Counted from the stretch's first letter, positions 17,565-27,336 are shown. The stretch: DNA of 49,255 nucleotides from JAWXCB01 sp034440455 (GCA_034440455.1 JAWXCB010000003.1:1-49255); one strand, 5' to 3'. Notes: a model not told the origin generated them from the sequence alone. Made by a program: numbers and translations.

Positions 17565-18914
17565 TCAGGGATTTTTTCCCGTGTAATTGAAAGGCGTGAT
17601 TGCCTTCAATTCCTTTTTCACTCCGGCAGAAACAGCGAGCGTGTCAATAAAGTCGTGCATCACTTTTTGATTGATTACTGAATTGTTGCGTGTAAGTTCT
17701 TTCAGCAATTCATAAGGTTTTTCATACCCTTCTCTTCTCAAAATAGTTTGGATTGCTTCAGCAACAACAATCCAATGTTTTTCTAAATCAGAATAGAGCG
17801 CGGCTTCATTGACGATGGCTTTATCCAATCCTTTTAATAAGGAATCGAAAGCGATTAGCGTGTGCGCAAATGGAACACCGAGGTTGCGCAGCACAGTTGA
17901 GTCGGTGAGGTCGCGTTGCATGCGCGAAACAGGAAGTTTAGCGGAAAGAAATTCAAAGTTGGCATTGGAGATTCCAAAATTCCCTTCTGCATTTTCAAAA
18001 TCAATCGGGTTCACTTTGTGTGGCATCGCTGATGAGCCAACTTCAGTCTTCACCACTTTTTGTTTGAAGTAATCCATTGAAATGTATGTCCACATATCAC
18101 GGCACAGGTCAACGAGAATGGTGTTGATGCGTTTCAGCGCATCGCATTGCGCAGCAAGATTATCGTAATGCTCGATTTGCGTTGTGAAGCGGCTGCGTTG
18201 CAATCCCAGTGTTTTGTTCACAAAACCGTCAGCAAATTTTATCCAGTCAACTTTTGGAAAAGCTGCATAATGCGCATTGAAGTTTCCTGTGGCTCCTCCA
18301 AACTTGGCGGAGTGCGGAATTTTTTCCAACTGCGCCAATTGGTTTTCCAATCGCTCGACAAACACCATCATTTCTTTTCCCAAGCGCGTTGGCGATGCCG
18401 GTTGTCCGTGCGTGTGTGCAAGCATCGGAATCTCTTTCCATTCTTTTGCGAGCGATGTTAACCGTGCAATAATTTTTTTTATTGCAGGAAAATAAATTTC
18501 ATCAAGCGCGTCTTTCAGCGAAAGCGGAATCGCTGTGTTATTAATGTCCTGAGAGGTTAAGCCAAAGTGAATAAACTCGCTGTATTTCTGTAAACCGTAG
18601 TTTTGAAAAATTTCTTTCAGAAAATATTCAACCGCCTTTACATCGTGGTTGGTTGTTTTTTCCAACTCTTTGATTTTCTTTGCATCCGCAATGGAAAAAT
18701 TTTTTGCAACTTTTTCCAGCGTGGAGCATTTGTTTGTTGGAAAACTATTTAGTGAAAGCGAACGTACTTGTGTAAGCGCGATGAAATATTTCACTTCAAC
18801 AAGTACGCGGTATTTGAACAAGGCATACTCCGAAAAATAAGGAGCGAGCAGTTCGGTTTTTTTGTGATAGCGCCCATCAATGGGCGAAATGGCGGTGAGC
18901 GGCTCTAAAGACAT
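17565..18914 (-). CDS. purB: adenylosuccinate lyase
   Basis: 449 residues. The fumarase/aspartase signature GSSAMPHKVNPIDFEN is present, along with HTHGQPASPT and TSQDINNTA, which hold the substrate and catalytic residues. The N-terminus LTAISPIDGRY is typical of PurB. Known: it cleaves SAICAR to AICAR and adenylosuccinate to AMP with release of fumarate, in the cytosol, and is normally a tetramer. It is divergent from topA (104 bp between starts), with its own -7 box. Downstream it converges on the GH1 gene with 17 bp between stops. Confidence 0.97.
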   Translation of the reverse strand: MSLEPLTAISPIDGRYHKKTELLAPYFSEYALFKYRVLVEVKYFIALTQVRSLSLNSFPTNKCSTLEKVAKNFSIADAKKIKELEKTTNHDVKAVEYFLKEIFQNYGLQKYSEFIHFGLTSQDINNTAIPLSLKDALDEIYFPAIKKIIARLTSLAKEWKEIPMLAHTHGQPASPTRLGKEMMVFVERLENQLAQLEKIPHSAKFGGATGNFNAHYAAFPKVDWIKFADGFVNKTLGLQRSRFTTQIEHYDNLAAQCDALKRINTILVDLCRDMWTYISMDYFKQKVVKTEVGSSAMPHKVNPIDFENAEGNFGISNANFEFLSAKLPVSRMQRDLTDSTVLRNLGVPFAHTLIAFDSLLKGLDKAIVNEAALYSDLEKHWIVVAEAIQTILRREGYEKPYELLKELTRNNSVINQKVMHDFIDTLAVSAGVKKELKAITPFNYTGKNP

Positions 18915-18934
18915 CAGACAAAAATGAATTTGTC

Positions 18935-18942
18935 CAAAAATA
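18935..18942 (-). promoter_or_regulatory. -7 box TATTTTTG of purB
   Basis: Exact TAnnTTTG match on the minus strand, 20 nt before the purB ATG. Confidence 0.5.
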
Positions 18943-18998
18943 ACAAATGGCTGCGATTGCCTGTTTATATTTTAAGAATTGAACACTGATTGAACAAC

Positions 18999-19006
18999 TT
19001 ACTTTG
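18999..19006 (+). promoter_or_regulatory. near-consensus -7 box (TTACTTTG) of topA
   Basis: One mismatch to TAnnTTTG and followed by C, 12 nt before the topA ATG. It contains a TTG in frame with topA, which argues that the TTG is promoter rather than start codon. Confidence 0.45.
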
Positions 19007-19018
19007 CAAACTTCTGAT

Positions 19019-21433
19019 ATGGCGCAAAAATTACTCATTGTAGAGTCTCCTGCTAAAGCGAAGACAATCGAAAAATTCCTCGGAAAGGATTTTAAGGTTG
19101 TTTCCAGCTACGGTCACATTCGTGATTTGGTGAAAGAAGGCATGGGCATCAACCTGAAAAAAAATTACGAACCCACTTACCAGGTTCCGGCAGATAAAGC
19201 GGAGGTCGTAAAGCAATTACAAAAGCATGCGAAGAGCGCAGAAGAAATCTGGCTTGCAACGGACGAAGACCGCGAAGGAGAAGCCATCAGTTGGCATCTC
19301 TGCGAAGTGCTCGGCTTAGACCCAAAGGTTGCAAAGCGCATCGTGTTTCACGAAATCACAAAATCTGCGATTGAAGCTGCGGTAAAAACCCCGCGCAGCC
19401 TTGACTTGAATTTGGTGAATGCCCAACAAGCGCGAAGGGTGCTTGATAGAATTGTGGGCTTTGAAATTTCTCCGATTCTGTGGAGAAAAGTTTCCATGAA
19501 GCAGAACCTATCAGCCGGTCGCGTACAGTCGGTTGCGGTGAAATTAATTGTGGAGCGCGAACGCGAAATCAATGCGTTCAATTCCGAATCCTCCTTTAAA
19601 ATCAACACGCTTTTTAATGTAAAAGACGAAAACAAAGTTTCAAAGCTGAAAGCGGAATCGCCAAAGAAGTTCAGCGAGGAAGATGGCGCGATGAAGTTTT
19701 TGCAGGAAGCAACCGGAGCTACCTTCTCCATCACCGATATTCAAACAAAACCTGCGAAGAAAACACCGCCCGCGCCTTTTACTACCTCCACCATGCAGCA
19801 GGAAGCGAGCCGCAAGCTGAGTTTCTCCGTTGTGAAAACGATGATGATGGCGCAACGCCTTTATGAAGCCGGACACATTACTTATATGCGTACCGATTCG
19901 GTGAACCTTGCGCAAAGCGCAATTGACGCTGCCGCAGCAGAAATCAAAAGTTCATTTGGAGAGCAGTATTCAGAGCCGCATCAATACAAAACAAAATCGC
20001 GCAGCGCGCAGGAAGCGCACGAAGCGATTCGTCCCACGTTTTTTGACAAGAGAACTATTGATGCTGAATATGACCAGCAGCGTTTATATGAATTGATTTG
20101 GAAACGCACCGTTGCTTCGCAGATGGCGGATGCGCGTTTGGAAAAAACAACAGTGAACATTGACATTTCTACCAACCATGAAGAGTTGGTTGCAGAAGGC
20201 GAAGTGTTGCTCTTTGACGGATTCCTTAAACTCTATATCGAATCGCAGGATGAGGAACCCGATGAGGAGAATAGCAGCATGTTGCCTCCTTTGAAAGTAG
20301 GTCAGGTGCTTGACTTAGACGAAATGATTGCGCGTGAACGTTTTTCAAAAGCGCTTGCCAGATACAATGAAGCTGCGCTCGTAAAGAAAATGGAAGAGTT
20401 GGGAATCGGCAGACCTTCCACGTATGCGCCCACTATCAGCACGATTCAAAAGCGCGGCTATGTGGAGAAGAAAGACCGCGAAGGAAAAGAGCGGGCTTAT
20501 CGTGTGCTCACGCTGAAAGGAAATGAAATAGTTAAGAAAACAGAAATCGAAATCACAGGCGCGGAAAAGATGAAATTGTTCCCCACCGATGTGGGCGCGG
20601 TAGTGAATGATTTTCTCGCAGTAAATTTTCAAAACGTGATGGACTATAACTTCACCGCGCGTATTGAAGAGGAGTTTGACGAAATCGCAAACGGGAACAT
20701 GGAATGGCATGCGATGATTGACGGGTTCTACAAGCCGTTTCACAGCAGCGTAGAACATACAACAGAAAATGCAGAACGCGCTTCTGGTGAACGTGACTTG
20801 GGCGTTGATCCCGCATCGGGCAAACCGCTGATTGTGCGCATCGGCAGATATGGTCCGATGGCGCAAATCGGCAAGCAGGAAAATGAAGGCGATGAAAAAC
20901 CGCGCTATGCAAAGTTGCGCCCGAATCAATCTTTAGAAACCATTACAGCGGAAGAAGCGCTGCAACTGTTCAGGCTTCCGCGCAACTTAGGCATGTATGA
21001 AGAAAAAGAAGTAGTGGTTGCTATCGGCAGGTTTGGTCCTTATGTGCGGCACGACAGTAAATTCGTTTCCGTTCCAAAGGAATATGACGTGTACGAAATT
21101 GATTTGAACACGTGCATCGAATTGATTGAGAAGAAGCGCAAAGCCGATGCGGAGAAAAACATCAAAAACTTTCCGGAGAAAGACGTGCATATACTGAACG
21201 GCAGGTTTGGCGCGTATATTAAATCGGGCGACAACAATTACCGCATCCCGAAAGATAAAGACCCGAAAGAGTTGACGCTGGAAGAATGTCTTGAAATAAT
21301 TGAGACGCAGCCTGCAAGCAAGAAGCGTGGTGGATTCAAGCGTGGCGGGTTTAAAAAGGCTGAACCGAAAACAGCGGCAAAGCCGAAAGCAAAACCCGCG
21401 AAAAAGAAAGCCGCCAAATCAAAAAAGGAATAA
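19019..21433 (+). CDS. topA: DNA topoisomerase I
   Basis: 804 residues from the ATG at 19019 (MAQKLLIVESPAKAKTI, the conserved family start). The Toprim domain has the metal site in DEDREGEAI, and the catalytic tyrosine is Y289 in TYMRTDSVNL. The C-terminal part has no cysteine zinc fingers; it carries short repeat domains (IGRYGP, IGRFGP, LNGRFGAYIKSG) and a Lys/Ala-rich tail. Known: it relaxes negative supercoils by cutting one strand and uses Mg2+. The zinc-free, basic-tail form is common in Bacteroidota and other groups. The stop TAA is directly followed by the ATG of the next gene, so the two are co-transcribed. Confidence 0.97.
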   Translation: MAQKLLIVESPAKAKTIEKFLGKDFKVVSSYGHIRDLVKEGMGINLKKNYEPTYQVPADKAEVVKQLQKHAKSAEEIWLATDEDREGEAISWHLCEVLGLDPKVAKRIVFHEITKSAIEAAVKTPRSLDLNLVNAQQARRVLDRIVGFEISPILWRKVSMKQNLSAGRVQSVAVKLIVEREREINAFNSESSFKINTLFNVKDENKVSKLKAESPKKFSEEDGAMKFLQEATGATFSITDIQTKPAKKTPPAPFTTSTMQQEASRKLSFSVVKTMMMAQRLYEAGHITYMRTDSVNLAQSAIDAAAAEIKSSFGEQYSEPHQYKTKSRSAQEAHEAIRPTFFDKRTIDAEYDQQRLYELIWKRTVASQMADARLEKTTVNIDISTNHEELVAEGEVLLFDGFLKLYIESQDEEPDEENSSMLPPLKVGQVLDLDEMIARERFSKALARYNEAALVKKMEELGIGRPSTYAPTISTIQKRGYVEKKDREGKERAYRVLTLKGNEIVKKTEIEITGAEKMKLFPTDVGAVVNDFLAVNFQNVMDYNFTARIEEEFDEIANGNMEWHAMIDGFYKPFHSSVEHTTENAERASGERDLGVDPASGKPLIVRIGRYGPMAQIGKQENEGDEKPRYAKLRPNQSLETITAEEALQLFRLPRNLGMYEEKEVVVAIGRFGPYVRHDSKFVSVPKEYDVYEIDLNTCIELIEKKRKADAEKNIKNFPEKDVHILNGRFGAYIKSGDNNYRIPKDKDPKELTLEECLEIIETQPASKKRGGFKRGGFKKAEPKTAAKPKAKPAKKKAAKSKKE

Positions 21434-22297
21434 ATGGAACATAAAGAGCTAAACGCGCTGATTGCATTGCTTGATGACCCTGATAAGGAAGTCTTCTCGC
21501 ATGTGTCGGGAAAGCTGATGTCCTACGGCTCGCGTATCATTCCCACGCTGGAAACGGTTTGGGAAGGCGGCTCTTTCAACCCGATGCTCCAGGAGCGCAT
21601 CGAAAACATTATTCACAAAATTCAGTTTGACAACCTCTGCCATGCCTTTAAACACTGGACTGATTTTGATTCTGATGATTTGTTTGAAGGCGCATGCATG
21701 GTGTCGCGCTATCAATATCCCGACTTCGACCAAAAGAAGCTGAAAGAAGATTTCGACCGCCTGAAGCGAACCATCTGGCTCGAACTGAGCCATCACCTCA
21801 CTCCGCTTGAGCAGGTGAATATTTTCAATCATGTGCTTTATACGATTCTTGAGTTTTCACCCAAGGCGTCATCGCGCAATTTTTTCCTGCATAAAGCGCT
21901 CGAAAATAAAACCGGCAACGCGCTGATGATGGGCGTGATTTATCTCATTATCGCGCGTGATTTGGATATGCCCGTGTATGGCGTGAACCTACCAGGAAGG
22001 TTTATCATGGCTTATACCAAAGAGCCGATCAACTTCATCACCGAAGAGGAAGATGCGCGCAGCAAGATTCTTTTTTACATCAACCCGCTGAACCGTGGCG
22101 CCATTTTCAGCCGCAATGAATTGGTAACTGAATTAGACAAGCGCGGTGAAAAACTCGACATCAGCGCATTCGTTCCTTGCTCAAACAAGAACACCGTTGG
22201 GTTGCTTTTAGAAAACCTCCTTGAAATCTATAAAGAAGACGCCCTCACCGACAAGATGGAAGAGTTGAACATGCTGATGCGCATGTTAAGGGTGTAG
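21434..22297 (+). CDS. transglutaminase-like (SirB1-type) protein
   Basis: 287 residues, starting immediately after the topA stop (TAAATG), so translation is probably coupled. The middle part (PLEQVNIFNHVLYTI ... NALMMGVIYLIIARDLDMPVYGVNLPGRFIM) matches the Transglut_core2/SirB1 family. The N-terminal 70 residues look like a HEAT-type helical repeat (DDPDKEVFSHVSGKLMSYG). The usual Cys nucleophile position appears to be Ala in GNALMMG, so it may be non-catalytic. Known: SirB1-like proteins have poorly defined roles. Pairing with topA in Bacteroidota could be only an operon habit. Confidence 0.75.
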   Translation: MEHKELNALIALLDDPDKEVFSHVSGKLMSYGSRIIPTLETVWEGGSFNPMLQERIENIIHKIQFDNLCHAFKHWTDFDSDDLFEGACMVSRYQYPDFDQKKLKEDFDRLKRTIWLELSHHLTPLEQVNIFNHVLYTILEFSPKASSRNFFLHKALENKTGNALMMGVIYLIIARDLDMPVYGVNLPGRFIMAYTKEPINFITEEEDARSKILFYINPLNRGAIFSRNELVTELDKRGEKLDISAFVPCSNKNTVGLLLENLLEIYKEDALTDKMEELNMLMRMLRV

Positions 22298-22396
22298 TGA
22301 CATTCTGATTAATAGAGGACATCACCAAATTGTTCCAAGTTTTTTCTGTTTTGGAGGAGAATTTTTTTATCAAATAGACTTTGAGTTCGCGCGGGG

Positions 22397-23707
22397 TTAA
22401 TTATTGTTCTGCTGCAATAACTTATTCATGTGTTGTTTTAAAAATTTTCTGTCAATATATTCAATACTAAATGAAGCGTAAATGGTTAAAATCCCAAAAA
22501 TGGGAATATGGAATCTGCCCAGACCGTAAAATAAAATGCCATACATGATGCTGAAAGCCAGAATTAAAAGCACAACAAAGCAGTCAACTGCTTTAAATTG
22601 TTCAGTCTTCATTTTTAAATAGAATCCAAACAGAATCAAGAATAGGTATGTCCAGTAAATAAAAAGATAGACACCGTGTTTATATTTTCCATACCAGGGC
22701 CAGATACTGTCATCAAACAGCATTTTGATTTGCAGCCCCATTTTAAATTCTGTTTGTCCGGTGTAAACGTCAAGGCTTAAAGGCATTACCCAGAGTTTGC
22801 CCAGTTTTGTTGGAATAATTTTTAATTGTTTCAGGGGATTGCTTTTCCATGCATCCGCTGCCATCGCTTTAAAAAGGGAATCTTGTTTGATGCACCTGCA
22901 TTCCGGAGTCAGCGCGGTGAATGCTTTGTAATTATTTATCTGGATTTGAGGTAAATAATTGTAATTGTTTTCCGTAACGTGCCACGAGCCATCGTCATTT
23001 TCATTATTCCCGCCATAAATTACGGTGCCTGACCCAAAACTGGAAGGATTGAAAACCTTGTAAATGGCATAGTTTTTTAAGCCATTTAAAGTAAGTGCAA
23101 TTGTCAGCAGGAATACTGTGGAAAAAAGTAGTTTGTACCTTCTGTTATAAGATAGAGCGATTAGTATAATGGGCAATATCAATAAGTATTCAAATTTGCA
23201 GAGAACTAAAAATGTGGTGGAAAGAACAAAGAGTATCTGGGCGCGCTGATTGGCGAAGCCGCTCACAAGGCAACCTGAAATAAGTAAGATGAGGCTTCCG
23301 CAGAGCGATTCGCTATAGGTAATCTGGTTGGATTGAAATATTTCAGGAGAAAAAAGAATCAAAATGTAGCTCAGTGTAAATTGCCAGCTTGTTAAAAGTT
23401 TTTTTGCATGAAGATTATGTAATAAAAAGTATAATGAAACGCAGTAAAGAGCAGACTGTATCATTGCAATTGGAAATTTATTGTGTTGTGTTATGAACTT
23501 GATGATTAGTAAGAAAATGGGATAACCGGGCGCAGTATTACAATGCACAGACGCGCTTAGATTGGAGAAATTTAAAGAAGCAAATTCATTTGATGCAAGT
23601 ATGTACCTGAGCGAGTCAGAAATTTGCTGATAGTCATAAATTATCATGTCAAATACTGTCAAGAAAACATGAGCAATTGAAATAAGAATTAGATGTTTTA
23701 TTTTCAT
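22397..23707 (-). CDS. multi-pass membrane protein, probable GT-C (PMT/ArnT-like) glycosyltransferase
   Basis: 436 residues from the ATG at 23707. An in-frame extension to 23800 adds 31 non-conserved residues (MLQNCCSL...) and was not used. About ten membrane segments are visible. A DYQQISDSLRYILA stretch before the second helix and a TAPGYPIFLLIIKF helix fit the GT-C plan, in which an acidic loop near the first helix binds the lipid-phosphate sugar. A soluble loop (about 230-320) holds GSGTVIYGGNNEN. The gene is AT-richer than its neighbours, which hints at transfer. The donor and acceptor cannot be told. It is convergent with the topA operon and is the only gene of its transcription unit. 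Confidence 0.65.
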   Translation of the reverse strand: MKIKHLILISIAHVFLTVFDMIIYDYQQISDSLRYILASNEFASLNFSNLSASVHCNTAPGYPIFLLIIKFITQHNKFPIAMIQSALYCVSLYFLLHNLHAKKLLTSWQFTLSYILILFSPEIFQSNQITYSESLCGSLILLISGCLVSGFANQRAQILFVLSTTFLVLCKFEYLLILPIILIALSYNRRYKLLFSTVFLLTIALTLNGLKNYAIYKVFNPSSFGSGTVIYGGNNENDDGSWHVTENNYNYLPQIQINNYKAFTALTPECRCIKQDSLFKAMAADAWKSNPLKQLKIIPTKLGKLWVMPLSLDVYTGQTEFKMGLQIKMLFDDSIWPWYGKYKHGVYLFIYWTYLFLILFGFYLKMKTEQFKAVDCFVVLLILAFSIMYGILFYGLGRFHIPIFGILTIYASFSIEYIDRKFLKQHMNKLLQQNNN

Positions 23708-23764
23708 TGTAAACGCTAATTTATCCGTCAGTTGCGCATATTGTTTTTTTGCCTTTGCTGTACA

Positions 23765-23814
23765 GGCGCTTGAATTTAAGCTACAACAGTTCTGTAGCAT
23801 GGGCGCTTGAATTT
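23765..23814. repeat. short direct repeats around a hairpin
   Basis: GGCGCTTGAATTT occurs at 23765-23777 and again at 23802-23814; between them is a 6-bp hairpin (GCTACA/TGTAGC, 23780-23798). It lies in the gap between prfB and the membrane-protein gene and may be another dispersed palindromic element. Confidence 0.5.
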
Positions 23815-23914
23815 TAGAAGCCCTATTGAAACAAAGTAAGTGTAAATATTTTGTTCTTTATTAGTAAAGACAAAAATTGCGTTTAACTAAAAATGAAGAA
23901 CTAAGCAGTTCAAG

Positions 23915-25004
23915 CTATTCCACCACTGTTTTATTCATCAAAAACGCTTTGATGAAATCATCGAGGTTGCCATCGAGCACGCCTTGGGCGTTGCTCGTTT
24001 CGTGACCCGTGCGCACATCTTTCACGAGCTTGTAGGGATGTAGCACATAAGAGCGAATCTGCGACCCCCACTCAATTTTCATCTTGCCGCTCTCCACCTT
24101 TTCGCGGGCTTCGTTTTTCTTGCGCAACTCCACTTCATAGAGGCGCGATTTTAAAATCTTAACTGCCTTCTCGCGGTTTTGGTGCTGCGAGCGCGTTTCC
24201 TGACATTCCACCACAATGCCTGATGGAAAATGGCGCACGCGCACTGCCGTTTCCACCTTGTTCACGTTCTGTCCGCCCTTGCCGCTTGAGCGAAATGTGT
24301 CCCAATCCAAATCAGAAGGATTCACCTCAATTTCTATCGTATCATCAATCACGGGATAGACAAACACCGAGGCAAAGGAAGTGTGCCGTCTTTGATTTGA
24401 ATCATAAGGAGAAATGCGCACGAGGCGATGCACGCCATTCTCACCTTTCAAATATCCATAAGCGAACTCCCCGCTTATTTCAAGCGTAGCCGACTTGATG
24501 CCCGCAACTTCGCCTTGCTGCAAATCAACCTGCGTCACTTTGTAGCCGCTCTTTTCGCCCCACATCAGGTACATGCGCATGAGCATCTCCGCCCAGTCGC
24601 AGCTTTCTGTGCCGCCCGCGCCACTGTTGATTTCCACGAGGGCGCTCAGTTGGTCTTCGGGATTGTTCAGCGTGGATTTAAATTCAAGCTCGTCCACTTT
24701 CTTTAGCGCAACGGCATATTGCTTGTCCACTTCATGCATCTCTACTTCGTTTTCCCTGAAGAAATCAAGAAGTACGCCTGCATCGTCCACTGCTTGTTGC
24801 GTTTCATAATATGAAGCAACCCACGTTTTGTTTGATTTGATGAGCTTCAGGATTTCCTGCGCGCGCTTGGGGTCGTTCCAGAAAGAAGGTTCGGAAGTTA
24901 GTTTTTCTTTTTCGCGGGTTTCCGCGTCTTTGTCCTCCACTTCAAAGATACCTCTTGAGCGAGGCGGCACGATCTTTAAGATCTTTCAGTTGTTCGATTG
25001 TCAT
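23915..25004 (-). CDS. prfB: peptide chain release factor 2 (programmed +1 frameshift)
   Basis: The gene reads from ATG at 25004 for 20 codons (MTIEQLKDLKDRAASLKRYL), meets TGA at 24944-24942, and continues after a +1 shift at CTT-T into EVEDKDAETRE..., to TAG at 23915; the product is 362 residues. GGQ is in SSGKGGQNVNK, where it triggers peptidyl-tRNA hydrolysis. The stop-reading tripeptide is SPY (in RISPYDSNQRRHTSF), where SPF is the textbook RF2 form. Known: RF2 ends translation at UGA and UAA, and low RF2 raises frameshifting, so synthesis is self-limited. It is divergent from the gene at 25074. Reading it as a 351-residue protein beginning MPPRSRG would be wrong. Confidence 0.95.
24942..24956 (-). 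promoter_or_regulatory. prfB programmed frameshift site
   Basis: AAG AGG TAT CTT TGA on the minus strand: a Shine-Dalgarno-like AGAGG placed 3 nt before the slippery CTT and the UGA, as in other bacteria. The base after UGA is A; C is the commoner one. Confidence 0.93.
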
Positions 25005-25025
25005 TGTTTTTAAAAATTGGTGACG

Positions 25026-25033
25026 CAAAGTTA
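25026..25033 (-). promoter_or_regulatory. -7 box TAACTTTG of prfB
   Basis: Exact TAnnTTTG match on the minus strand followed by CG, 21 nt before the frameshift-corrected ATG. This spacing supports the upstream start at 25004. Confidence 0.55.
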
Positions 25034-25073
25034 AGGAGATGGCGCAAACATTCCGCAAATTTGCTTCACCCGC

Positions 25074-27239
25074 ATGTCGTCTGCAGAAATGAACCCCGCA
25101 ATTGTTGTTTCGGCTTACAACCGTGAACAAAGCCTTTTGCGATTGCTGCTTTCTCTCGAACAGGCAGAATATCCAGCGCGCGCGGTAACGCTTATAATCA
25201 GCATTGATAAAAATGAGAATAAAGCTGTAGCGCAGGCAGCGGAAGATTTTCGCTGGTCGCACGGGGAGAAAAGAATTATTCAGCATCAACAGCATCTGGG
25301 TTTGCGCGGACATATTCTTACCTGCGGAGATTTAACGAAAGAATACGGCAGCATCATTCTCTTTGAAGACGACCTGTTTGCTTCAAAGTATTTTTATTCA
25401 TTCGCGACCAATGCTCTAAATTTTTACGAAGAAGAAAAACAAGTTGCGGGAATCTCATTGTACAGCTATGATATTTCCGAAATCGGGTTCAATCCTTTTG
25501 CAGCGGTTAACGATGGGAATGATGTGTATTTCATGCAGGTCGCCTCCTCGTGGGGGCAAGCATGGACAAGCGAACAGTGGCAAGGGTTTCGTATATGGTT
25601 TCAACAAAATCCCGATTTAAATGAAAAGGAACAGCCTCCCGTTTACCTGCTAAAGTGGTCGGAGAATTCGTGGAAAAAACATTTCATCCGTTATCTGCAT
25701 TTCACCGGGAAATATTTTGTTTTCCCCCGGTTCTCCTTCTCTACAAACTTTGAAGAGCCGGGCGCAACGGCAAGCACGAAAGGACTTTATCAGGTGGCGA
25801 TTCAGCAGGGTAGGAGAGACTGCCGACTTTCCGAACTTGAACAATCGCACTCGGTGTATGACGCATATTTTGAAATGACGGCTGCGTGTTTGAAGAAATG
25901 GAATCAGCAACTGAATTCGTTTGATTTCACTACGGATATTTATGGAAATCATCCCGTGGGCTTTTGTAAAACCTCCTATCTGCTCACAACAAAAGAAGCG
26001 AAGAATGCTGCGCTTTCTTTCGGACTTGAAATGTTTCCACCAGTGTTGAATGTGATTAATAGTGTGAACGGAGATGCAATTAAAATGGTGAAGCGGGAAG
26101 ATGTGTTGAGCGAAAAAGTGCCTAATGATTTGAGTTATTACAAGTATAAAACGGTAAGCGAAATTATTTTTCAGGATGAGTTGATTGAGTGCATTGAACA
26201 AGTTCATGCAGTTAACAGCGAAAAGGTGAAGGAGTTGCATCACGATTACACCTCAAGAATGGAAGGGTTAAGCGAGCAAGTCAGGACTCTGCACAAAGAC
26301 TATCACGCGCAAATCACGCAATTGCACAGCGAGTATGAAGTGAAAGTAAAAGACACGGTGGAGCAGGCCTTAAAAGACTATCAGTTCAAGATTGATCATC
26401 CTGCATTTACAATAATCACTATTGCAAAGCGCGAAAATATTGAAGCCGCTTTACAAACCGCGCGTTCTGTTCAACAACAGGATTATCCGAGATTTCGGCA
26501 TCAATTGATTCTGATTGGTAATGCCGATGGAGTGAATCTTTCTGAATTCGCTTCGTCTTCTTTTTCATTTCAAAGTGTTCATGAAATTGGAGAAGCATTG
26601 TGCGTTGCAGAAGAACAGTTGAACGATGCGGAGAGTGATTTTCATTGCTGGCTCGAAGCGGGAACTGTGTTGCTTCCGAAAGCGATGATGACAGTGCGTG
26701 ATATTTTCAAGCGTTTCGCAGAAGTGAACTGGTTGAAAGGACTTCCTGCGCAATTGGGAAGCAAAGGAGAAATTATTCCTGTCACAAATGGAATTGATTA
26801 TCGTTGGGATAAGAACAGATTTCATGCGGGCACGCTTGCGGAAATCGGAAACAAGATTTCCTGTTCGGGAATTTTTTGGAAAAGACATTTGTGGCAAAAT
26901 GAAGGCGGAAAGTTTAATCATAACTTCTCGCATCTTGCCGAAATTGAATTGTTCAACAGGATGTTTGAAAGAGATATGTTGCATGTTGTGCTGGCACACC
27001 TCGCATCATCCGGCAAGCAGACTTATTCCCCTTCTCCTGCTGCCGAAGCTGAATTTGCAACGCTTCAAAAAAGCTTTCCGCAACGAAGTGCATTTCAGGA
27101 AATGGTCAGCGCGGCATCTTATCCTTTTTTCAAACGGGATATTCCATTCTTGCGCGCAGTACACAAATCACGCAGCACTTACCCACCGCTAATTCGTTTT
27201 GATTACCAAACACAGTCTTTTTACCTTAGCGAGTATTAG
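25074..27239 (+). CDS. two-domain glycosyltransferase with coiled-coil linker
   Basis: 721 residues, no membrane segment. The N-terminal domain (about 5-340) starts PAIVVSAYNREQSLLRLL and has a DxD-like acidic group in IILFEDDLFASKYF (~98-110), a GT-A type sugar-transferase pattern. Residues ~375-445 are charged and heptad-like (EKVKELHHDYTSRMEGLSEQ and two similar units), probably a coiled coil. The C-terminal domain (about 450-720) begins FTIITIAKREN and resembles GT2, but its acidic motif (CWLEAGTVLL) is weak, so it may bind rather than catalyse. Another GT2 gene follows 97 bp downstream. Inferred: a bifunctional or scaffolded enzyme of surface glycan synthesis. Acceptor unknown. Confidence 0.75.
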   Translation: MSSAEMNPAIVVSAYNREQSLLRLLLSLEQAEYPARAVTLIISIDKNENKAVAQAAEDFRWSHGEKRIIQHQQHLGLRGHILTCGDLTKEYGSIILFEDDLFASKYFYSFATNALNFYEEEKQVAGISLYSYDISEIGFNPFAAVNDGNDVYFMQVASSWGQAWTSEQWQGFRIWFQQNPDLNEKEQPPVYLLKWSENSWKKHFIRYLHFTGKYFVFPRFSFSTNFEEPGATASTKGLYQVAIQQGRRDCRLSELEQSHSVYDAYFEMTAACLKKWNQQLNSFDFTTDIYGNHPVGFCKTSYLLTTKEAKNAALSFGLEMFPPVLNVINSVNGDAIKMVKREDVLSEKVPNDLSYYKYKTVSEIIFQDELIECIEQVHAVNSEKVKELHHDYTSRMEGLSEQVRTLHKDYHAQITQLHSEYEVKVKDTVEQALKDYQFKIDHPAFTIITIAKRENIEAALQTARSVQQQDYPRFRHQLILIGNADGVNLSEFASSSFSFQSVHEIGEALCVAEEQLNDAESDFHCWLEAGTVLLPKAMMTVRDIFKRFAEVNWLKGLPAQLGSKGEIIPVTNGIDYRWDKNRFHAGTLAEIGNKISCSGIFWKRHLWQNEGGKFNHNFSHLAEIELFNRMFERDMLHVVLAHLASSGKQTYSPSPAAEAEFATLQKSFPQRSAFQEMVSAASYPFFKRDIPFLRAVHKSRSTYPPLIRFDYQTQSFYLSEY

Positions 27240-27240
27240 A

Positions 27241-27335
27241 AAAGTTTACAGTTTCCTGTTTTCAGTTTACAGTTGAATGTTCCATCACTTGATTGTACCA
27301 AAAACAGCAAACTAAAAACAGCAAACTAAAAACAG
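27241..27335. repeat. imperfect inverted repeat, family 2 (first copy)
   Basis: The left side has AGTTTACAG twice, and the right side has three tandem CAGCAAACTAAAAA-like units; they pair imperfectly around about 25 nt. It ends one or two nt before the GTG start of the next gene. A second copy lies at 45431-45545. Confidence 0.6.
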
Positions 27336-27336
27336 A

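Noticed and set aside
19004..19018. TTG start five codons upstream for topA
   Set aside because: It lies in the -7 box, and MAQKLLIVESPAK is the conserved family N-terminus.
23708..23800. 31-residue N-terminal extension of the GT-C-like membrane protein
   Set aside because: It is Cys/Ser-rich without conserved character, and the following MKIKHLILI start gives a normal first helix.
23915..24970. RF2 starting at 24970 (MPPRSRG...)
   Set aside because: That frame is the shifted one read upstream of the frameshift site; the real start is ATG at 25004 with a +1 shift at CTT-TGA.
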